DNA of 64,000 bases from NCBI RefSeq assembly GCF_029081005.1, contig NZ_JAJQTQ010000003.1, positions 124,001 to 188,000 of the forward strand, given 5' to 3'. This document shows, one piece after another, positions 17,391 to 27,214 of this stretch. Origin of the DNA: Halomonas elongata. GTDB lineage: Bacteria > Pseudomonadota > Gammaproteobacteria > Pseudomonadales > Halomonadaceae. Every line of letters begins with the position of its first letter. Positions within the stretch are counted from its first letter, which is position 1. The notes beneath the pieces were generated by a model. The model was not told the origin of the DNA and searched no databases. It was given only the letters and a program-made list of their open reading frames with translations. A program made the position numbers and the translations under genes.

Positions 17391-18467
17391 ATGATTGTGG
17401 AAAACAACATGTCAGCCAAGGGTGCAGGGGTGAGGTGGAGTCTTGTCGCCATCGGCATGGCAGGAATCTCGGCCACTCCGGCCGTGGCGCAACAGAGTGA
17501 CGGAGAGATTGTACGTGAGGCAAGGCCGAGCCAGAGCGTCGAAAATGTGCTGCGCGAGGAGCATACCCTGTTCGACAATCGACTCTCCATCGAGCCGAGC
17601 ATCAATTATTCCTATTCCGATCGTTCCAAGCTGGCCCTCAGGGGGTTTCTCGCCCTGGATGCGATCTTCCTGGGGGAGTTGAACCTGGACGGGGTGGAAA
17701 CGCACATCACCACCCTGGACCTCAATATGCGGTACGGCTTTTCCGATCGTCTGGAGTTCGGGGTGACGGTACCTTTCGTGTACCGAAGCACGACCTATCA
17801 GTCCATTGGCGATGACCTTTCCACGGAGCGGGAAAGCGAAGTGAATGTCGATGAAGCGGCGCTGGGCGACGTTTCGGCAACCTTGTCCTATCGGTTGTTC
17901 CCGGAAACCCAGACACGCCCCGATGTCGTGATCAGTGCGGGGGTTCGCGCACCGACCGGCAAGGATCCCTATGGTATCGGCCTTCGTGAGGATGATAATA
18001 CGAACTTGATGGTACCGACGGAGCTGCCTACCGGTAATGGCGTCTGGGCCGCGACGACCAGCATATCGCTGCTCAAGACGCTGGACCCGGCCATCATCTT
18101 CGGCAGCCTGGGATACACCTACAACTTTGAAGAATCTTTCGACGACATTTCGGCCTCTTCGGGTGATCAGCCCGGTGATGTCGACCTGGGCGACAGTATC
18201 CAGGCCGGTTTCGGGACGGCCTTCGCTCTCAACGAGAGGCTCAGCCTGGCGCTTTCCTACTCCCACGAACATATCCGCAAGTCAGAAATCACGTCCAACG
18301 GCAGTACCCGCCAGGTCATCGACAGCGACGCCAATGTCGGCGTCTTCAATATCGGTGGCACCTATGCCTTGAATGATTCAACGTCCATCGTGACCAACCT
18401 GGGCATCGGTCTGACCGATGATGCATCCGACATCAGCCTGACCTTCCGCATGCCTATCCAGCTCTGA
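17391..18467 (+). CDS. Outer-membrane beta-barrel protein (FapF-like, PF13557 transporter type)
   Basis: About 358 residues. A signal peptide (GMAGISATPAVAQ) is followed by a short segment, VENVLREEHTLFDNRLSIEP. Alternating-polarity beta-strands then run to the end (for example FGVTVPFVYRSTT, VVISAGVRAPTGKDPYGIG, SIVTNLGIGL), closing with MPIQL. This is the pattern of the Phenol_MetA_deg/FapF family of outer-membrane barrels; the long N-terminal coiled coil of Pseudomonas FapF is not evident. It ends the operon, as fapF does, and probably exports the subunits. Start: ATG 17391 is close to AAGGAG; GTG 17397 has better spacing. An inverted repeat (GGCGTACT 17319-17326 / AGTACGCC 17355-17362) lies upstream. 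Confidence 0.82.
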   Translation: MIVENNMSAKGAGVRWSLVAIGMAGISATPAVAQQSDGEIVREARPSQSVENVLREEHTLFDNRLSIEPSINYSYSDRSKLALRGFLALDAIFLGELNLDGVETHITTLDLNMRYGFSDRLEFGVTVPFVYRSTTYQSIGDDLSTERESEVNVDEAALGDVSATLSYRLFPETQTRPDVVISAGVRAPTGKDPYGIGLREDDNTNLMVPTELPTGNGVWAATTSISLLKTLDPAIIFGSLGYTYNFEESFDDISASSGDQPGDVDLGDSIQAGFGTAFALNERLSLALSYSHEHIRKSEITSNGSTRQVIDSDANVGVFNIGGTYALNDSTSIVTNLGIGLTDDASDISLTFRMPIQL

Positions 18468-18518
18468 GGGGCAGGAGGTGATGGCCGAGACCCGAGGGGT
18501 CGAGGAGCGATACCAGTA

Positions 18519-18555
18519 CGGCGACCGGGCCTTGTCCCGGTCGCCGTTCCTGTTT
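18519..18555 (+). terminator. Rho-independent terminator after the amyloid-like operon
   Basis: An 11-bp perfect stem CGGCGACCGGG / CCCGGTCGCCG with a 6-base loop, followed by TTCCTGTTT. It lies 51 bp after the beta-barrel gene and separates the operon from ftsB. Confidence 0.8.
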
Positions 18556-18648
18556 CGGGCATACCGGGCCCGGGGGCGCTTCGTGGGTGAGGCCGGCGGG
18601 GGAAGATGGCATAATGCCGCCATCGCAATCTGGTGACGGAATTCTCGC

Positions 18649-18945
18649 ATGCTCAAGTGGTTGGCCGTCGTGCTCGTGGCTCTGCTGGTGCTGTTGCAGT
18701 ATCGCCTGTGGCTGGGCGAGGGCAGTGTGCACGAGCTCGCCGAGGTGGGGCAGCGCGTGGAGCGCCTGGAGGCTGAAAATACCCCCTTGCGGGCGCGTAA
18801 CGAGCGCCTGGCCGCCGAAGTGGTGGACCTCAAGACGGGCCTGGACGCCATCGAGGAGCGAGCGCGCAGCGAAGTGGGCATGGTGCGCAGCGACGAGCAG
18901 TTCTTCTGGGTGCCCGATGCGGGAGATGGGGAGGCGGCTCAGTGA
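18649..18945 (+). CDS. ftsB: Cell division protein FtsB
   Basis: Small bitopic inner-membrane protein of the FtsQBL divisome subcomplex. The 98 residues comprise a short N-terminus, one membrane helix (WLAVVLVALLVLLQYRLWLG, residues 4-23) and a periplasmic coiled coil (VGQRVERLEAENTPLRARNE) ending in ARSEVGMVRSDEQFFWV, the FtsB family tail. It overlaps ispD by 4 bp (GTGA), the usual gammaproteobacterial ftsB-ispD-ispF order. Confidence 0.95.
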   Translation: MLKWLAVVLVALLVLLQYRLWLGEGSVHELAEVGQRVERLEAENTPLRARNERLAAEVVDLKTGLDAIEERARSEVGMVRSDEQFFWVPDAGDGEAAQ

Positions 18946-19673
18946 CGCCGACTCCCTGGTTGATAGTGCCCGCCGCGGGATGCGGTCGCCGCATGGGCGC
19001 CGATCGACCCAAGCAGTATCTGACGCTGGGAGGACGAACCGTCCTCGCGCATACGTTGTCGCGCCTCCATGCCGCCTTTCCCGAGGCGCGCCTGTGTCTC
19101 TGCCTGGATGCCGAGGACAGCCACTTCGATCCCGCCTGGGTGCCGTTCAGCGATTGGCGCCGGGTTACCGGCGGCGTGGAGCGTGTCGATTCGGTGATCA
19201 ACGCCCTGAAAGCCATCGTGGCCGAGGGCGCCGACGAGCAGGCACTCGTCCTGGTGCATGACGTGGCGCGCCCTTGCGTGGATGTCGGTGACCTGGCACG
19301 CCTGTTCGCCGTGGTGAACGACGACCCCGTCGGCGGCCTGCTGGCCGCGCCGGTGGCCGATACCATGAAGCGTGACGATGGCACCGGCCGGGTGGCGCGC
19401 ACCGAGAAGCGCGCGGGCATGTGGCATGCCCTGACGCCCCAGGGATTTCGCCTGGGCGTACTGCGCCGTGCCCTGGCACGAGCGCATGCCGACGGCGTGA
19501 CCGTGACCGACGAGGCCTCGGCGGTGGAGGCCCTGGGGCTGTCACCACGGCTGGTCACCGGGCGTCGCGACAATCTCAAGATTACCCATCCCGAAGACCT
19601 GGCCCTGGCCGGGCAGATCCTGGCCGCCCAGGTATCGGGGGCTGCCCCAATCGGCCATGAGGAGTGCCGCTGA
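18942..19673 (+). CDS. ispD: 2-C-methyl-D-erythritol 4-phosphate cytidylyltransferase
   Basis: Third step of the MEP isoprenoid pathway: couples CTP to methylerythritol phosphate. The 243 residues include the nucleotide-binding N-terminus [30 protein letters not shown] and VHDVARPCV, all hallmarks of IspD. It starts with GTG at 18942, overlapping the ftsB stop by 4 bp, implying translational coupling, and is followed closely by ispF. Confidence 0.96.
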   Translation: MTPTPWLIVPAAGCGRRMGADRPKQYLTLGGRTVLAHTLSRLHAAFPEARLCLCLDAEDSHFDPAWVPFSDWRRVTGGVERVDSVINALKAIVAEGADEQALVLVHDVARPCVDVGDLARLFAVVNDDPVGGLLAAPVADTMKRDDGTGRVARTEKRAGMWHALTPQGFRLGVLRRALARAHADGVTVTDEASAVEALGLSPRLVTGRRDNLKITHPEDLALAGQILAAQVSGAAPIGHEECR

Positions 19674-19680
19674 CATCATG

Positions 19681-20163
19681 ATGCGAATCGGCCACGGTTT
19701 CGACGTACACCGCTTCGGCGAAGGCGACCACCTGAAGATCGGAGGCGTCGCCATCCCTCACACCCATGGCTTCGTTGCCCATTCCGATGGCGACGTCCTG
19801 CTGCATGCGATCTGTGATGCCCTGCTGGGTGCTTGTGCCCTGGGCGATATCGGTCGCCATTTTCCCGACGATGATCCGACCTGGGCCGGTGCCGATAGCC
19901 GCATGCTGCTACGCCATGTCGTGGCGTTGGTCGCTGAACATGGCTGGCACCTGGGCAACCTGGACGCCACCGTGATGGCCCAGGCACCGCGCATGGCGCC
20001 GCATACCGATGCCATGGTCGCTCATGTCGCCGAGGATCTGGGGGTCGAGCGCGACGCCGTCAACATCAAGGCGACCACGACCGAACGTCTCGGCTTTACC
20101 GGTCGAGGGGAAGGCGTGGCCGCCGAAGCGGTGGTCCTGCTGATGGAGCGTGCGAATGACTGA
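19681..20163 (+). CDS. ispF: 2-C-methyl-D-erythritol 2,4-cyclodiphosphate synthase
   Basis: MEP pathway cyclase, a homotrimer with zinc. The 160 residues show GHGFDVHRF (metal ligands Asp and His), the [17 protein letters not shown] motif, DIGRHFPD, and the C-terminal [16 protein letters not shown]. Start: ATG 19681 gives family length; ATG 19678 is adjacent and an ATG at 19657 overlaps ispD. GAGGAG lies upstream. It overlaps truD by 8 bp. Confidence 0.97.
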   Translation: MRIGHGFDVHRFGEGDHLKIGGVAIPHTHGFVAHSDGDVLLHAICDALLGACALGDIGRHFPDDDPTWAGADSRMLLRHVVALVAEHGWHLGNLDATVMAQAPRMAPHTDAMVAHVAEDLGVERDAVNIKATTTERLGFTGRGEGVAAEAVVLLMERAND

Positions 20164-21283
20164 GTCGCGTCCCGTCTGGCCACCGCATTGGCCGCGGGCT
20201 CTCGATGCCCGTTTCGGTCCGCCCCGCCCCGGCGCTTACCGGGCTTGCCCCGAGGACTTCCTGGTGGAGGAGGTTCTGGGATTCTCGCCGGAAGGACAGG
20301 GTGAGCATCTCTGGCTATGGGTCGAGAAACGCGACATGACCAGCGCCATGGTGGCACGAGAGCTGGCAAGAGCCTGCGAGGTGCCATCCCGGTCGGTCGG
20401 CTATGCCGGCCTGAAGGATCGTGTCGCCGTGACCCGGCAGTGGTTCTCGGTGCATCTTCCCGGTCGAGAAGCTCCGGATGACCTCCCGGCCCGCCTGGCA
20501 GAACGCACTCTCGCACTGCTGGACACTCATCGACATCCGCGCAAGTTGAAGCGCGGTGCGCATCGTGGCAACCGCTTTCGGCTGCGGCTGACCGGTGAGG
20601 TCACGACCGCCCCCGGGCTGGATGAGCGTTGGGCGTGGCTGTGCCGACATGGCGTGCCCAACTACTTCGGCCCGCAACGGTTCGGCCCCGAGGGGCGCAA
20701 CCTGCATCGGGCGGTATCGTTGCTGGCACGGGGCTGGCGAAAACGTGACGATCCCCAGGGGATGCTGTTGTCGGCGGCACGCAGTTATCTATTCAACGTC
20801 CAGTTGGCCGCGCGCGTCGATCAAGGCACCTGGGGCTCGCCGCTCGAAGGCGAGGTCGTGATACTGGATGGCTCGAGCAGCCAGTTCGTCATCGAACGGC
20901 TCGACGAGGCGCTCCGTGACCGGGCGGCGCGTCTGGATATCCATCCCAGTGGCGTATTGTGGGGGCGTGGCGACTCCGTCGCCCGGGACGCGGCCCTGGC
21001 ATCCGAGCGCGATTCACTGGCGGCGCACCAGGCGCTTTGCGAGGGGCTGGAGCGCGCCGCTGCTCGCCTGTCGCGGCGCCCCCTGCGCCTGCGGCTGACG
21101 TCTCCGGGCCTCGAGCGTGACGCCGAAGGGGCGATCTGGCTGTCGTTCGAGTTGCCGCCCGGCGCCTATGCCACCTCGGTACTGCGCGAACTGATCGATC
21201 ACCCGACCCTGAATTTCCGGCCGTCCCCTTCCGGGGACAACGAAGGAGGAGCTCCGGATGCGCCGACTGCTGCTGTCCAATGA
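20156..21283 (+). CDS. truD: tRNA pseudouridine(13) synthase TruD
   Basis: Makes pseudouridine at position 13 of tRNA-Glu. About 375 residues with the TruD catalytic segment [20 protein letters not shown] (catalytic Asp), the [11 protein letters not shown] strand, and [18 protein letters not shown] 20156 follows GGAG and overlaps ispF; a GTG at 20150 is possible. The order ispF-truD-surE-pcm-...-nlpD-rpoS is conserved in gammaproteobacteria. Confidence 0.96.
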   Translation: MTESRPVWPPHWPRALDARFGPPRPGAYRACPEDFLVEEVLGFSPEGQGEHLWLWVEKRDMTSAMVARELARACEVPSRSVGYAGLKDRVAVTRQWFSVHLPGREAPDDLPARLAERTLALLDTHRHPRKLKRGAHRGNRFRLRLTGEVTTAPGLDERWAWLCRHGVPNYFGPQRFGPEGRNLHRAVSLLARGWRKRDDPQGMLLSAARSYLFNVQLAARVDQGTWGSPLEGEVVILDGSSSQFVIERLDEALRDRAARLDIHPSGVLWGRGDSVARDAALASERDSLAAHQALCEGLERAAARLSRRPLRLRLTSPGLERDAEGAIWLSFELPPGAYATSVLRELIDHPTLNFRPSPSGDNEGGAPDAPTAAVQ

Positions 21284-22004
21284 TGATGGTGTCCATGCCC
21301 CCGGCCTGCGGGCGTTGCATGATGCGTTGATGCCGCATGCCCGCCTGCGCGTGGTAGCGCCCGACCGCGACAAGAGCGGTGCCAGCAATTCGCTGACCCT
21401 GACGCGGCCGCTGGCGCTGTCCGCCCTGGAAAATGGCTTCTACAGCGTCGACGGCACGCCGGCGGATTGCGTCTACCTGGGGGTCAACGGCGTCTGGGAG
21501 GAGCGACCCGACCTGGTGATCTCCGGCATCAACCACGGCGGCAACCTGGGTGACGATGTGCTCTATTCCGGGACTGTCGCGGCAGCTATGGAGGGGCGCA
21601 ACCTGGGGATGACCGCCATCGCCATGTCGCTGGTGGGGCGACACCATTTCGAGACGGCTGGTCGTGTGGCGGCAAGCCTGGTGGGGGCTGCCGACCAGCT
21701 GTCATTGCCGCCGCGCAGCCTGCTGAACGTCAATGTTCCCGACCTGGCCTGGGAAGAACTGCGCGGCTTCCGGGTGACCCGGATGGGATATCGGGGACCG
21801 GCGGCACGCCCGCTCGAAGTACGGGATCCGCGCGGCCACAAGCGCTACTGGATTGCGCCGGTAGGCGAGAATGCCGATGATGGCCCGGATACCGATTTCG
21901 CCGCCGTGGAAGCCGGCTTCGTGTCCATCACGCCGCTGCAGACCGACCTGACTCGGCATGCGGCGCGCGACGACGTGCAGGATTGGCTGAATGCACTCAC
22001 CTGA
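21258..22004 (+). CDS. surE: 5'/3'-nucleotidase SurE
   Basis: Metal-dependent survival protein that dephosphorylates nucleoside monophosphates. The 248 residues begin [19 protein letters not shown] (Asp pair binds the metal), followed by [14 protein letters not shown] and [20 protein letters not shown], all SurE signatures. The start overlaps truD by 26 bp and has AGGAGGA upstream. It overlaps pcm by 14 bp. Confidence 0.97.
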   Translation: MRRLLLSNDDGVHAPGLRALHDALMPHARLRVVAPDRDKSGASNSLTLTRPLALSALENGFYSVDGTPADCVYLGVNGVWEERPDLVISGINHGGNLGDDVLYSGTVAAAMEGRNLGMTAIAMSLVGRHHFETAGRVAASLVGAADQLSLPPRSLLNVNVPDLAWEELRGFRVTRMGYRGPAARPLEVRDPRGHKRYWIAPVGENADDGPDTDFAAVEAGFVSITPLQTDLTRHAARDDVQDWLNALT

Positions 22005-22671
22005 TCTTCGCCCCGGTCTGCTGCAAGGGATCGGGATGACATCCCAGCGAACCCGAGATCGCATGGTGGAGCGCCTGGCATACCAGGGCATTCGCGATCG
22101 GCGCGTGCTGGATGTGATGATGCGGGCACCGCGACACCTTTTTCTCGACGAGGCACTGTCGCATCGTGCCTACGAGGATACGTCCCTGCCCATCGGCCAC
22201 GGCCAGACCCTGTCGCGTCCGTGGATCGTGGCACGCATGAGCGAGCTGGTCATCCAGGCCGAGCCGACCAGGGTGCTGGAAGTCGGCACCGGCTCCGGTT
22301 ATCAGACCCTGGTGCTGGCCAGGCTGGTCGCGGAACTCTGGTCGGTGGAGAGAATCAATGCATTGCACCGGCGTGCCGGCGATCGGTTGCGATTGCTCGG
22401 GACGGACAATGTCCAGTTGCGACTGGCCGATGGGGGGCACGGTTGGCCCGAGGCGGCCCCCTTCGAGGTTATCCTGCTCACCGCCTGTGCCAGCGAGATG
22501 CCCATGCCACTGCTGGCCCAGTTGACCGATGGAGGGGTCATGATCGCGCCGGTGGCGGACAAGGAAGGCCGTCAGTGGCTCGTGCGGGTGCGTCGCAACG
22601 GCGACCAGTTCGAGCGAGAGCGGTTGGAGCCGGTGCGTTTCGTGCCGTTGCTGGAAGGAGTCATTCGTTGA
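21991..22671 (+). CDS. pcm: Protein-L-isoaspartate O-methyltransferase
   Basis: S-adenosylmethionine-dependent repair enzyme for damaged aspartyl residues. 226 residues with the PCMT motifs: [34 protein letters not shown], and the SAM-binding [16 protein letters not shown]; post-motif I is VWSVER-like (ELWSVERI). It overlaps surE and its stop overlaps the TTG start of the DUF368 gene, a fully coupled string. Confidence 0.95.
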   Translation: MHSPDLRPGLLQGIGMTSQRTRDRMVERLAYQGIRDRRVLDVMMRAPRHLFLDEALSHRAYEDTSLPIGHGQTLSRPWIVARMSELVIQAEPTRVLEVGTGSGYQTLVLARLVAELWSVERINALHRRAGDRLRLLGTDNVQLRLADGGHGWPEAAPFEVILLTACASEMPMPLLAQLTDGGVMIAPVADKEGRQWLVRVRRNGDQFERERLEPVRFVPLLEGVIR

Positions 22672-23654
22672 AGCGACATCTTGGCCTCTTGCTCAAGGGT
22701 GCCGGCATGGGGGCCGCCGATGCGGTGCCCGGCGTCTCGGGCGGCACCATCGCCTTTATCACCGGCATCTATGAAGAATTGATTCATACCATCGAGCGTT
22801 TCGGTCCGGGGGCCTTCGTCGTATGGCGTCGCCAGGGACTGGCCGGACTGTTCGAGTATCTCAACCTGCGTTTCCTGGTCCCCCTGCTGGCCGGTATCGT
22901 GATCAGCCTGGTCAGTGTCGCCCACCTGGTCGTGTGGTTGATGGACGCGCAGCCACGGCTGCTCGATGGCTTCTTCTTCGGCCTGGTGTCCGCCTCGGCT
23001 CTGGTCGTCTGGCGCCACCCGGCGGCATGGCGGTGGTGGTATCTGTTGCCGCTGGTCGTCGGGCTGTTGCTGGCACAGTGGCTGCCCGCCCTGATGCCCT
23101 GGGTCGCACAGCTGGGCAGTACCAACCTGGTGCTGTCGGTGGCCGGAGCCATCGCCATCAGCGCCTTGTTGCTGCCGGGCGTTTCCGGCAGTTTCCTGCT
23201 GCTGACAATGGGACTCTATGGCACCGTGATGGAAGGCGTGCGTAGCTTCGACATGGGGCTGATCACCGTGTTCGGTGGCGGTTGCCTGATAGGCCTGTTC
23301 GTCTTCTCGCGTCTGTTGTCCTGGTTGCTTCGGCGTTGCCACGGCGCCACGCTGCAGATGCTGGTTGGCTTCATCGTGGGATCATTGCCGACGCTCTGGC
23401 CCTGGCGTCAACTGGCGTCGTATCAGCTTGGGCCGGATGGGCAGATGATCCCGCTGGATTATCATTACCTGACCCCGGGAGACTTCGGTGTGGTCACCGG
23501 TGATCCCGTCCAGTTACCGGCCGTGCTGGCATTGATGCTGGTCGGTGCCGGTCTGGTGCTGTGCGTTGATCGCCTCAACCGCGGCAGCGATACACCACAG
23601 ACCGATGGGCGTGATAGCGTAGACAAGGACAAGGAGGATGGTTCCAATGCATAA
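22668..23654 (+). CDS. DUF368 membrane protein, probable undecaprenyl-phosphate translocase (PopT type)
   Basis: A polytopic inner-membrane protein of 328 residues with about 8-9 hydrophobic segments. The DUF368 hallmark GAADAVPGVSGGTIAFITGIYEE occurs near residue 12 and its inverted partner LLPGVSGSFLLLTMGLY near residue 165, suggesting an inverted-repeat fold. Members in Vibrio and Gram-positives were reported to return undecaprenyl phosphate to the cytosol and matter at alkaline pH or high sodium. The start is TTG 22668, in TTGA overlap with pcm, after GGAAGGAG; no ATG is available nearby. Placement in the surE-pcm-nlpD-rpoS string is unusual relative to E. coli. Confidence 0.85.
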   Translation: MKRHLGLLLKGAGMGAADAVPGVSGGTIAFITGIYEELIHTIERFGPGAFVVWRRQGLAGLFEYLNLRFLVPLLAGIVISLVSVAHLVVWLMDAQPRLLDGFFFGLVSASALVVWRHPAAWRWWYLLPLVVGLLLAQWLPALMPWVAQLGSTNLVLSVAGAIAISALLLPGVSGSFLLLTMGLYGTVMEGVRSFDMGLITVFGGGCLIGLFVFSRLLSWLLRRCHGATLQMLVGFIVGSLPTLWPWRQLASYQLGPDGQMIPLDYHYLTPGDFGVVTGDPVQLPAVLALMLVGAGLVLCVDRLNRGSDTPQTDGRDSVDKDKEDGSNA

Positions 23655-24774
23655 GGGGTTGCTGATCTCGGGGCTTGCGCTGGCACTGGCCGGTTGCGCC
23701 ACATCCCAGAGCGAGACGCCGCCGGTACAGGTCGAGGATCTGTCGACCGGCCGGGCGGCGTCGACGCCTGCCGAGTATACCGTCAAGTCCGGTGACACCC
23801 TGTACGGGATCGCCTGGCGACACGACATGGATTATCGCGACCTGGCCGAGATGAATGATATCGGCCCGCCCTACAGCATCCAGCCTGGTCAGCGGCTGGC
23901 CCTGGGCGGCGAAGGTGGTTCGGCCCGCCAAGAGACGACGTCGACCGATGCCGAGGGCGGTGGTGCCGAAGGCGCTGTCGCCACTGGCGTGGCGGCTGCC
24001 GGTGCCGTGGCCAGCGGTAGCCAGGGGGGCGGAACGAGTGACGGCGACGATGACTCGCTGGATTGGTTGCTGCCCGAGGACCGTGCGTCCGGAAGCGGTT
24101 CGGCAGACGCGGATGGATCGAATGTCGAGGTGCCGGGACCGGTCTACGAGGACGGCGAGGAGCCGGCATCCGAGGAGGATGACGAGGCCTCGGAAGCGCG
24201 TGGGGCGGATGAGGAAAGCGACGCCTCCGACGACGAAGGTGACGACAACGGTGTCGATGAGGCCGCCGACGAGTCGACCACGGATGAGGCGTCCGATGCC
24301 GAGACACGGACGAGCGATACGGCCGCCTCCGGGGGAGCCGATGCAGGCAGCGCTGCACAGGACGCGCAGAGTGAAGAGGAGCGTCGTTACACACCGGTGG
24401 ACGAGGTGCCCTGGCAGTGGCCGACCGATGGCAGTGTCGTGGGACGCTACGGCGAAGGCGACAGCATCACCGCCGGCATTGATATCGATGGTCAAAAGGG
24501 GCAACCTGTCAAGGCGGCCGGGCCAGGCATCGTGGTGTATGCGGGTAGCGGGGTGCGCGGCTACGGCAAGCTGATCCTGCTCAAGCACAATGACCAGTAC
24601 CTGAGCGCCTATGCCCATAACGACACCCTGAGCGTGAAGGAGAACGATGTGGTCCGGGCTGGCGAAGTGATCGCCACCATGGGCGACAGCGATGCCCAGG
24701 ATGTCAGGCTGCACTTCGAGGTTCGCAAGGATGGCCAGCCTCAGGATCCCCTGGAGTATCTGCCCGCACGTTGA
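23647..24774 (+). CDS. nlpD: NlpD-like lipoprotein, LysM plus LytM domains
   Basis: Outer-membrane lipoprotein predicted to activate the AmiC amidase during daughter-cell separation. Lipobox LAGC at residues 18-21; LysM domain (YTVKSGDTLYGIAWRHDMDY) near residues 43-88; a long linker of about 140 residues very rich in Asp, Glu, Ala and Ser; and a C-terminal M23/LytM domain (GIDIDGQKGQPVKAAGPG, YAHNDTL, LHFEVRKDGQPQDPLEYL). ATG 23647 has GGAGG at proper spacing; ATG 23638 is too close. It directly precedes rpoS, whose main promoter in relatives lies inside nlpD. The acidic linker is unusually long. Confidence 0.92.
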   Translation: MHKGLLISGLALALAGCATSQSETPPVQVEDLSTGRAASTPAEYTVKSGDTLYGIAWRHDMDYRDLAEMNDIGPPYSIQPGQRLALGGEGGSARQETTSTDAEGGGAEGAVATGVAAAGAVASGSQGGGTSDGDDDSLDWLLPEDRASGSGSADADGSNVEVPGPVYEDGEEPASEEDDEASEARGADEESDASDDEGDDNGVDEAADESTTDEASDAETRTSDTAASGGADAGSAAQDAQSEEERRYTPVDEVPWQWPTDGSVVGRYGEGDSITAGIDIDGQKGQPVKAAGPGIVVYAGSGVRGYGKLILLKHNDQYLSAYAHNDTLSVKENDVVRAGEVIATMGDSDAQDVRLHFEVRKDGQPQDPLEYLPAR

Positions 24775-24895
24775 ATGGCGTGTCCAGCGAGCCTCTCTCG
24801 TATCACCACCGGAGCGTCATACAATAATAATCTCGGGCATTGATCGTGATCAGCATGACGAACGATGTCCAGCCGCAACCATGGGGTAGCAATCG

Positions 24896-25885
24896 ATGAG
24901 CATGCTTGAACGGGACCTTCAGGATGTGAATCTGGAATCGGCCGCCGAGGCGGATGACGATGCCGTCGAGACCGTAGAGATCGAAGCCGGCGCGGCCGAT
25001 GACAGTGACGAGGCCTTCGAGAAGGCCCTCAGCCGTGAGGATCGTCACCATCACAGTCTGGATGCCACGCAGATCTACCTCAACGAGATCGGCTTCTCGC
25101 CGCTGTTGACGCCCGAGGAGGAGGTCCACTACGGGCGCCTCGCTCGCCAGGGTGATCCGCAGGGACGCTCGCGAATGATCGAGTCGAACCTGCGTCTGGT
25201 GGTCAAGATCGCGCGACGTTATCTCAATCGGGGCCTGACCCTGCTCGACCTGATCGAGGAGGGCAATCTGGGGCTGATCCGCGCCGTCGAGAAGTTCGAT
25301 CCCGAGCGTGGTTTCCGTTTTTCCACCTACGCCACCTGGTGGATCCGCCAGACGATCGAACGGGCCTTGATGAACCAGACCCGTACCATTCGTCTGCCCA
25401 TCCATGTGGTGAAGGAACTCAACATCTACCTGCGGGCAGCTCGGGAGCTGACCCAGAAGCTCGATCACGAAGCGACCGCCGAGGAAATTGCCGACCACCT
25501 CGACAAGCCGGTGGAGAGCGTCAAGAAGATGATGGGGCTCAACGAGCGGGTCTCGTCGGTGGACTATCCCGTGGGCAGTGAAAGCGACAAGCCGCTGATC
25601 GAGACGCTCACCGACGACAATGATCTGGGGCCCGAATCCACCCTGGTGGATGGCGACGTCAAGCAGCATGTCGATGACTGGCTGGCCGAGCTGACCGACA
25701 AGCAACGCGAAGTGGTGGTGCGACGCTTCGGGCTGCGGGGGCATGAGGCCTCTACCCTCGAACAGGTAGGCGAGGAGATCGGGCTGACCCGGGAACGGGT
25801 CCGCCAGATTCAGGTCGAGGCCCTGAAAAAGTTGCGTCGCATGCTCGACAAGCAGGGGCTGGATCTGGACGCCATCTTCGAGTAA
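24896..25885 (+). CDS. rpoS: RNA polymerase sigma factor RpoS
   Basis: General stress and stationary-phase sigma factor. 329 residues: acidic N-terminus, sigma region 1.2 ([21 protein letters not shown]), region 2 ([59 protein letters not shown]), region 3, and region 4 ([20 protein letters not shown]). The downstream position after nlpD supports RpoS rather than RpoD. A terminator follows within 21 bp. Confidence 0.97.
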   Translation: MSMLERDLQDVNLESAAEADDDAVETVEIEAGAADDSDEAFEKALSREDRHHHSLDATQIYLNEIGFSPLLTPEEEVHYGRLARQGDPQGRSRMIESNLRLVVKIARRYLNRGLTLLDLIEEGNLGLIRAVEKFDPERGFRFSTYATWWIRQTIERALMNQTRTIRLPIHVVKELNIYLRAARELTQKLDHEATAEEIADHLDKPVESVKKMMGLNERVSSVDYPVGSESDKPLIETLTDDNDLGPESTLVDGDVKQHVDDWLAELTDKQREVVVRRFGLRGHEASTLEQVGEEIGLTRERVRQIQVEALKKLRRMLDKQGLDLDAIFE

Positions 25886-25905
25886 GCGAACCTTTCGGCA
25901 CACGC

Positions 25906-25938
25906 GAAAGCCAGGACATTGTCCTGGCTTTCTTGCTT
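25906..25938 (+). terminator. Rho-independent terminator after rpoS
   Basis: Perfect inverted repeat GAAAGCCAGGACA / TGTCCTGGCTTTC, 13 bp per arm around one base, followed by TTGCTTT. The rest of the 25886-26094 gap is AT-rich and probably holds the alr promoter; no clear elements stand out. Confidence 0.9.
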
Positions 25939-26094
25939 TATAAGATGAAAAATAGTCGAAAAATGATGTCTTTATAGTCTATCGAACTGCATTTTCTCGA
26001 TAATTTGGCGTCTTGTTCGGGCGGAAGCGTGGCATTCTGGTGCCTGATCAGCGTCCAGACGTTCGCCCTGTATCCCGACCCATTGGAGTGACAG

Positions 26095-27195
26095 ATGGCC
26101 CGACCCCTGCGTGCCGACATCGACCTCGATGCCCTGTGCCATAACTATCGCCTCGCCCGAGATCTGGCGCCGGACAGCCAGTCGCTGGCGGTCTTGAAGG
26201 CCGATGCCTATGGCCACGGCCTGGTGCCGTGCGCTTGCGCGCTGGAAGGGGTGGCGCCCGCCTTCGCCGTGGCGTGCCTCGAGGAAGCGGAAACCCTGCG
26301 CGATGCTGGCATCACGGTGCCGATCGTTCTGCTGGAGGGCATCTTTTCTGTCGACGAACTGGCGAAAGTGGAAGCGCTGGGGTTAGGGACGGTGGTGCAT
26401 AGCGATTGGCAGGTCGAGGCATTGCTGGCCCACCGGCCGGCGACACCGATCCCTACCTGGATCAAGGTCGATTCCGGCATGCACCGCCTGGGGTTCTCCC
26501 TCGAACGGGCGGCGTCAGTCTGGGCGCGCCTGAGTGCCGCCCCGACGCAGGTCAGCGATCTGCATCTGATGAGTCACTTCGCCACCGCCGATCATGTCGA
26601 CTCGGCCTACTTTCAGCACCAGATGCGTGCCATGCGCGTTCTTGCCGAGACACTGGAGGCGCCTGTCTGCCTGGCCAACTCGCCAGCGACCCTGGCCCGA
26701 CCGGAGAGCCATGGTGCCTGGAACCGTCCTGGCGTCATGCTCTATGGCAGCGATCCTCTCGAAGCCTCCAACGCGACGAGCCGTCGCTTGTTGCCGGTGA
26801 TGACACTGCGTTCGGCACTCATCGCCGTGCGTGATCTCGACGAAGGGGAGCCCGTCGGCTATGGCGGGCGCTGGCGGGCGCCGCGCCCATCACGTATCGG
26901 CGTGGTGGCCTGCGGCTATGGTGACGGCTATGACCGCCATGCCATCGATGGCACGCCGGTCCTGGTCGCGGGCCGCCGCACGACGCTTGTCGGCAAGGTC
27001 TCCATGGACATGCTCACGGTGGATCTCACCGAGCTGCCGGAGGCGGATATCGGCAGTGAGGTCGTGCTCTGGGGACGCGCCGCCGGCGGCGAGATACTGT
27101 CGGTGGATGAGGTGGCCCGCCACTGCGATACCATCAGTTACACCTTGCTGACCGGGGTGCTGCCGAGGGTGCCCAGACGGTATCATGGCGGCTGA
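26095..27195 (+). CDS. alr: Alanine racemase
   Basis: PLP enzyme interconverting L- and D-alanine for peptidoglycan. 366 residues, with the PLP-lysine motif AVLKADAYGHGL near residue 35, the HRLGF segment, and the C-terminal domain VGKVSMDMLTVDLTELP carrying the catalytic Tyr region CGYGDGYDRH. GGAGTG precedes the ATG. It overlaps the start region of the acyltransferase gene, suggesting one envelope-related operon. Confidence 0.96.
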   Translation: MARPLRADIDLDALCHNYRLARDLAPDSQSLAVLKADAYGHGLVPCACALEGVAPAFAVACLEEAETLRDAGITVPIVLLEGIFSVDELAKVEALGLGTVVHSDWQVEALLAHRPATPIPTWIKVDSGMHRLGFSLERAASVWARLSAAPTQVSDLHLMSHFATADHVDSAYFQHQMRAMRVLAETLEAPVCLANSPATLARPESHGAWNRPGVMLYGSDPLEASNATSRRLLPVMTLRSALIAVRDLDEGEPVGYGGRWRAPRPSRIGVVACGYGDGYDRHAIDGTPVLVAGRRTTLVGKVSMDMLTVDLTELPEADIGSEVVLWGRAAGGEILSVDEVARHCDTISYTLLTGVLPRVPRRYHGG

Positions 27196-27214
27196 ATCCG
27201 AGCGTGAGAGCCCC

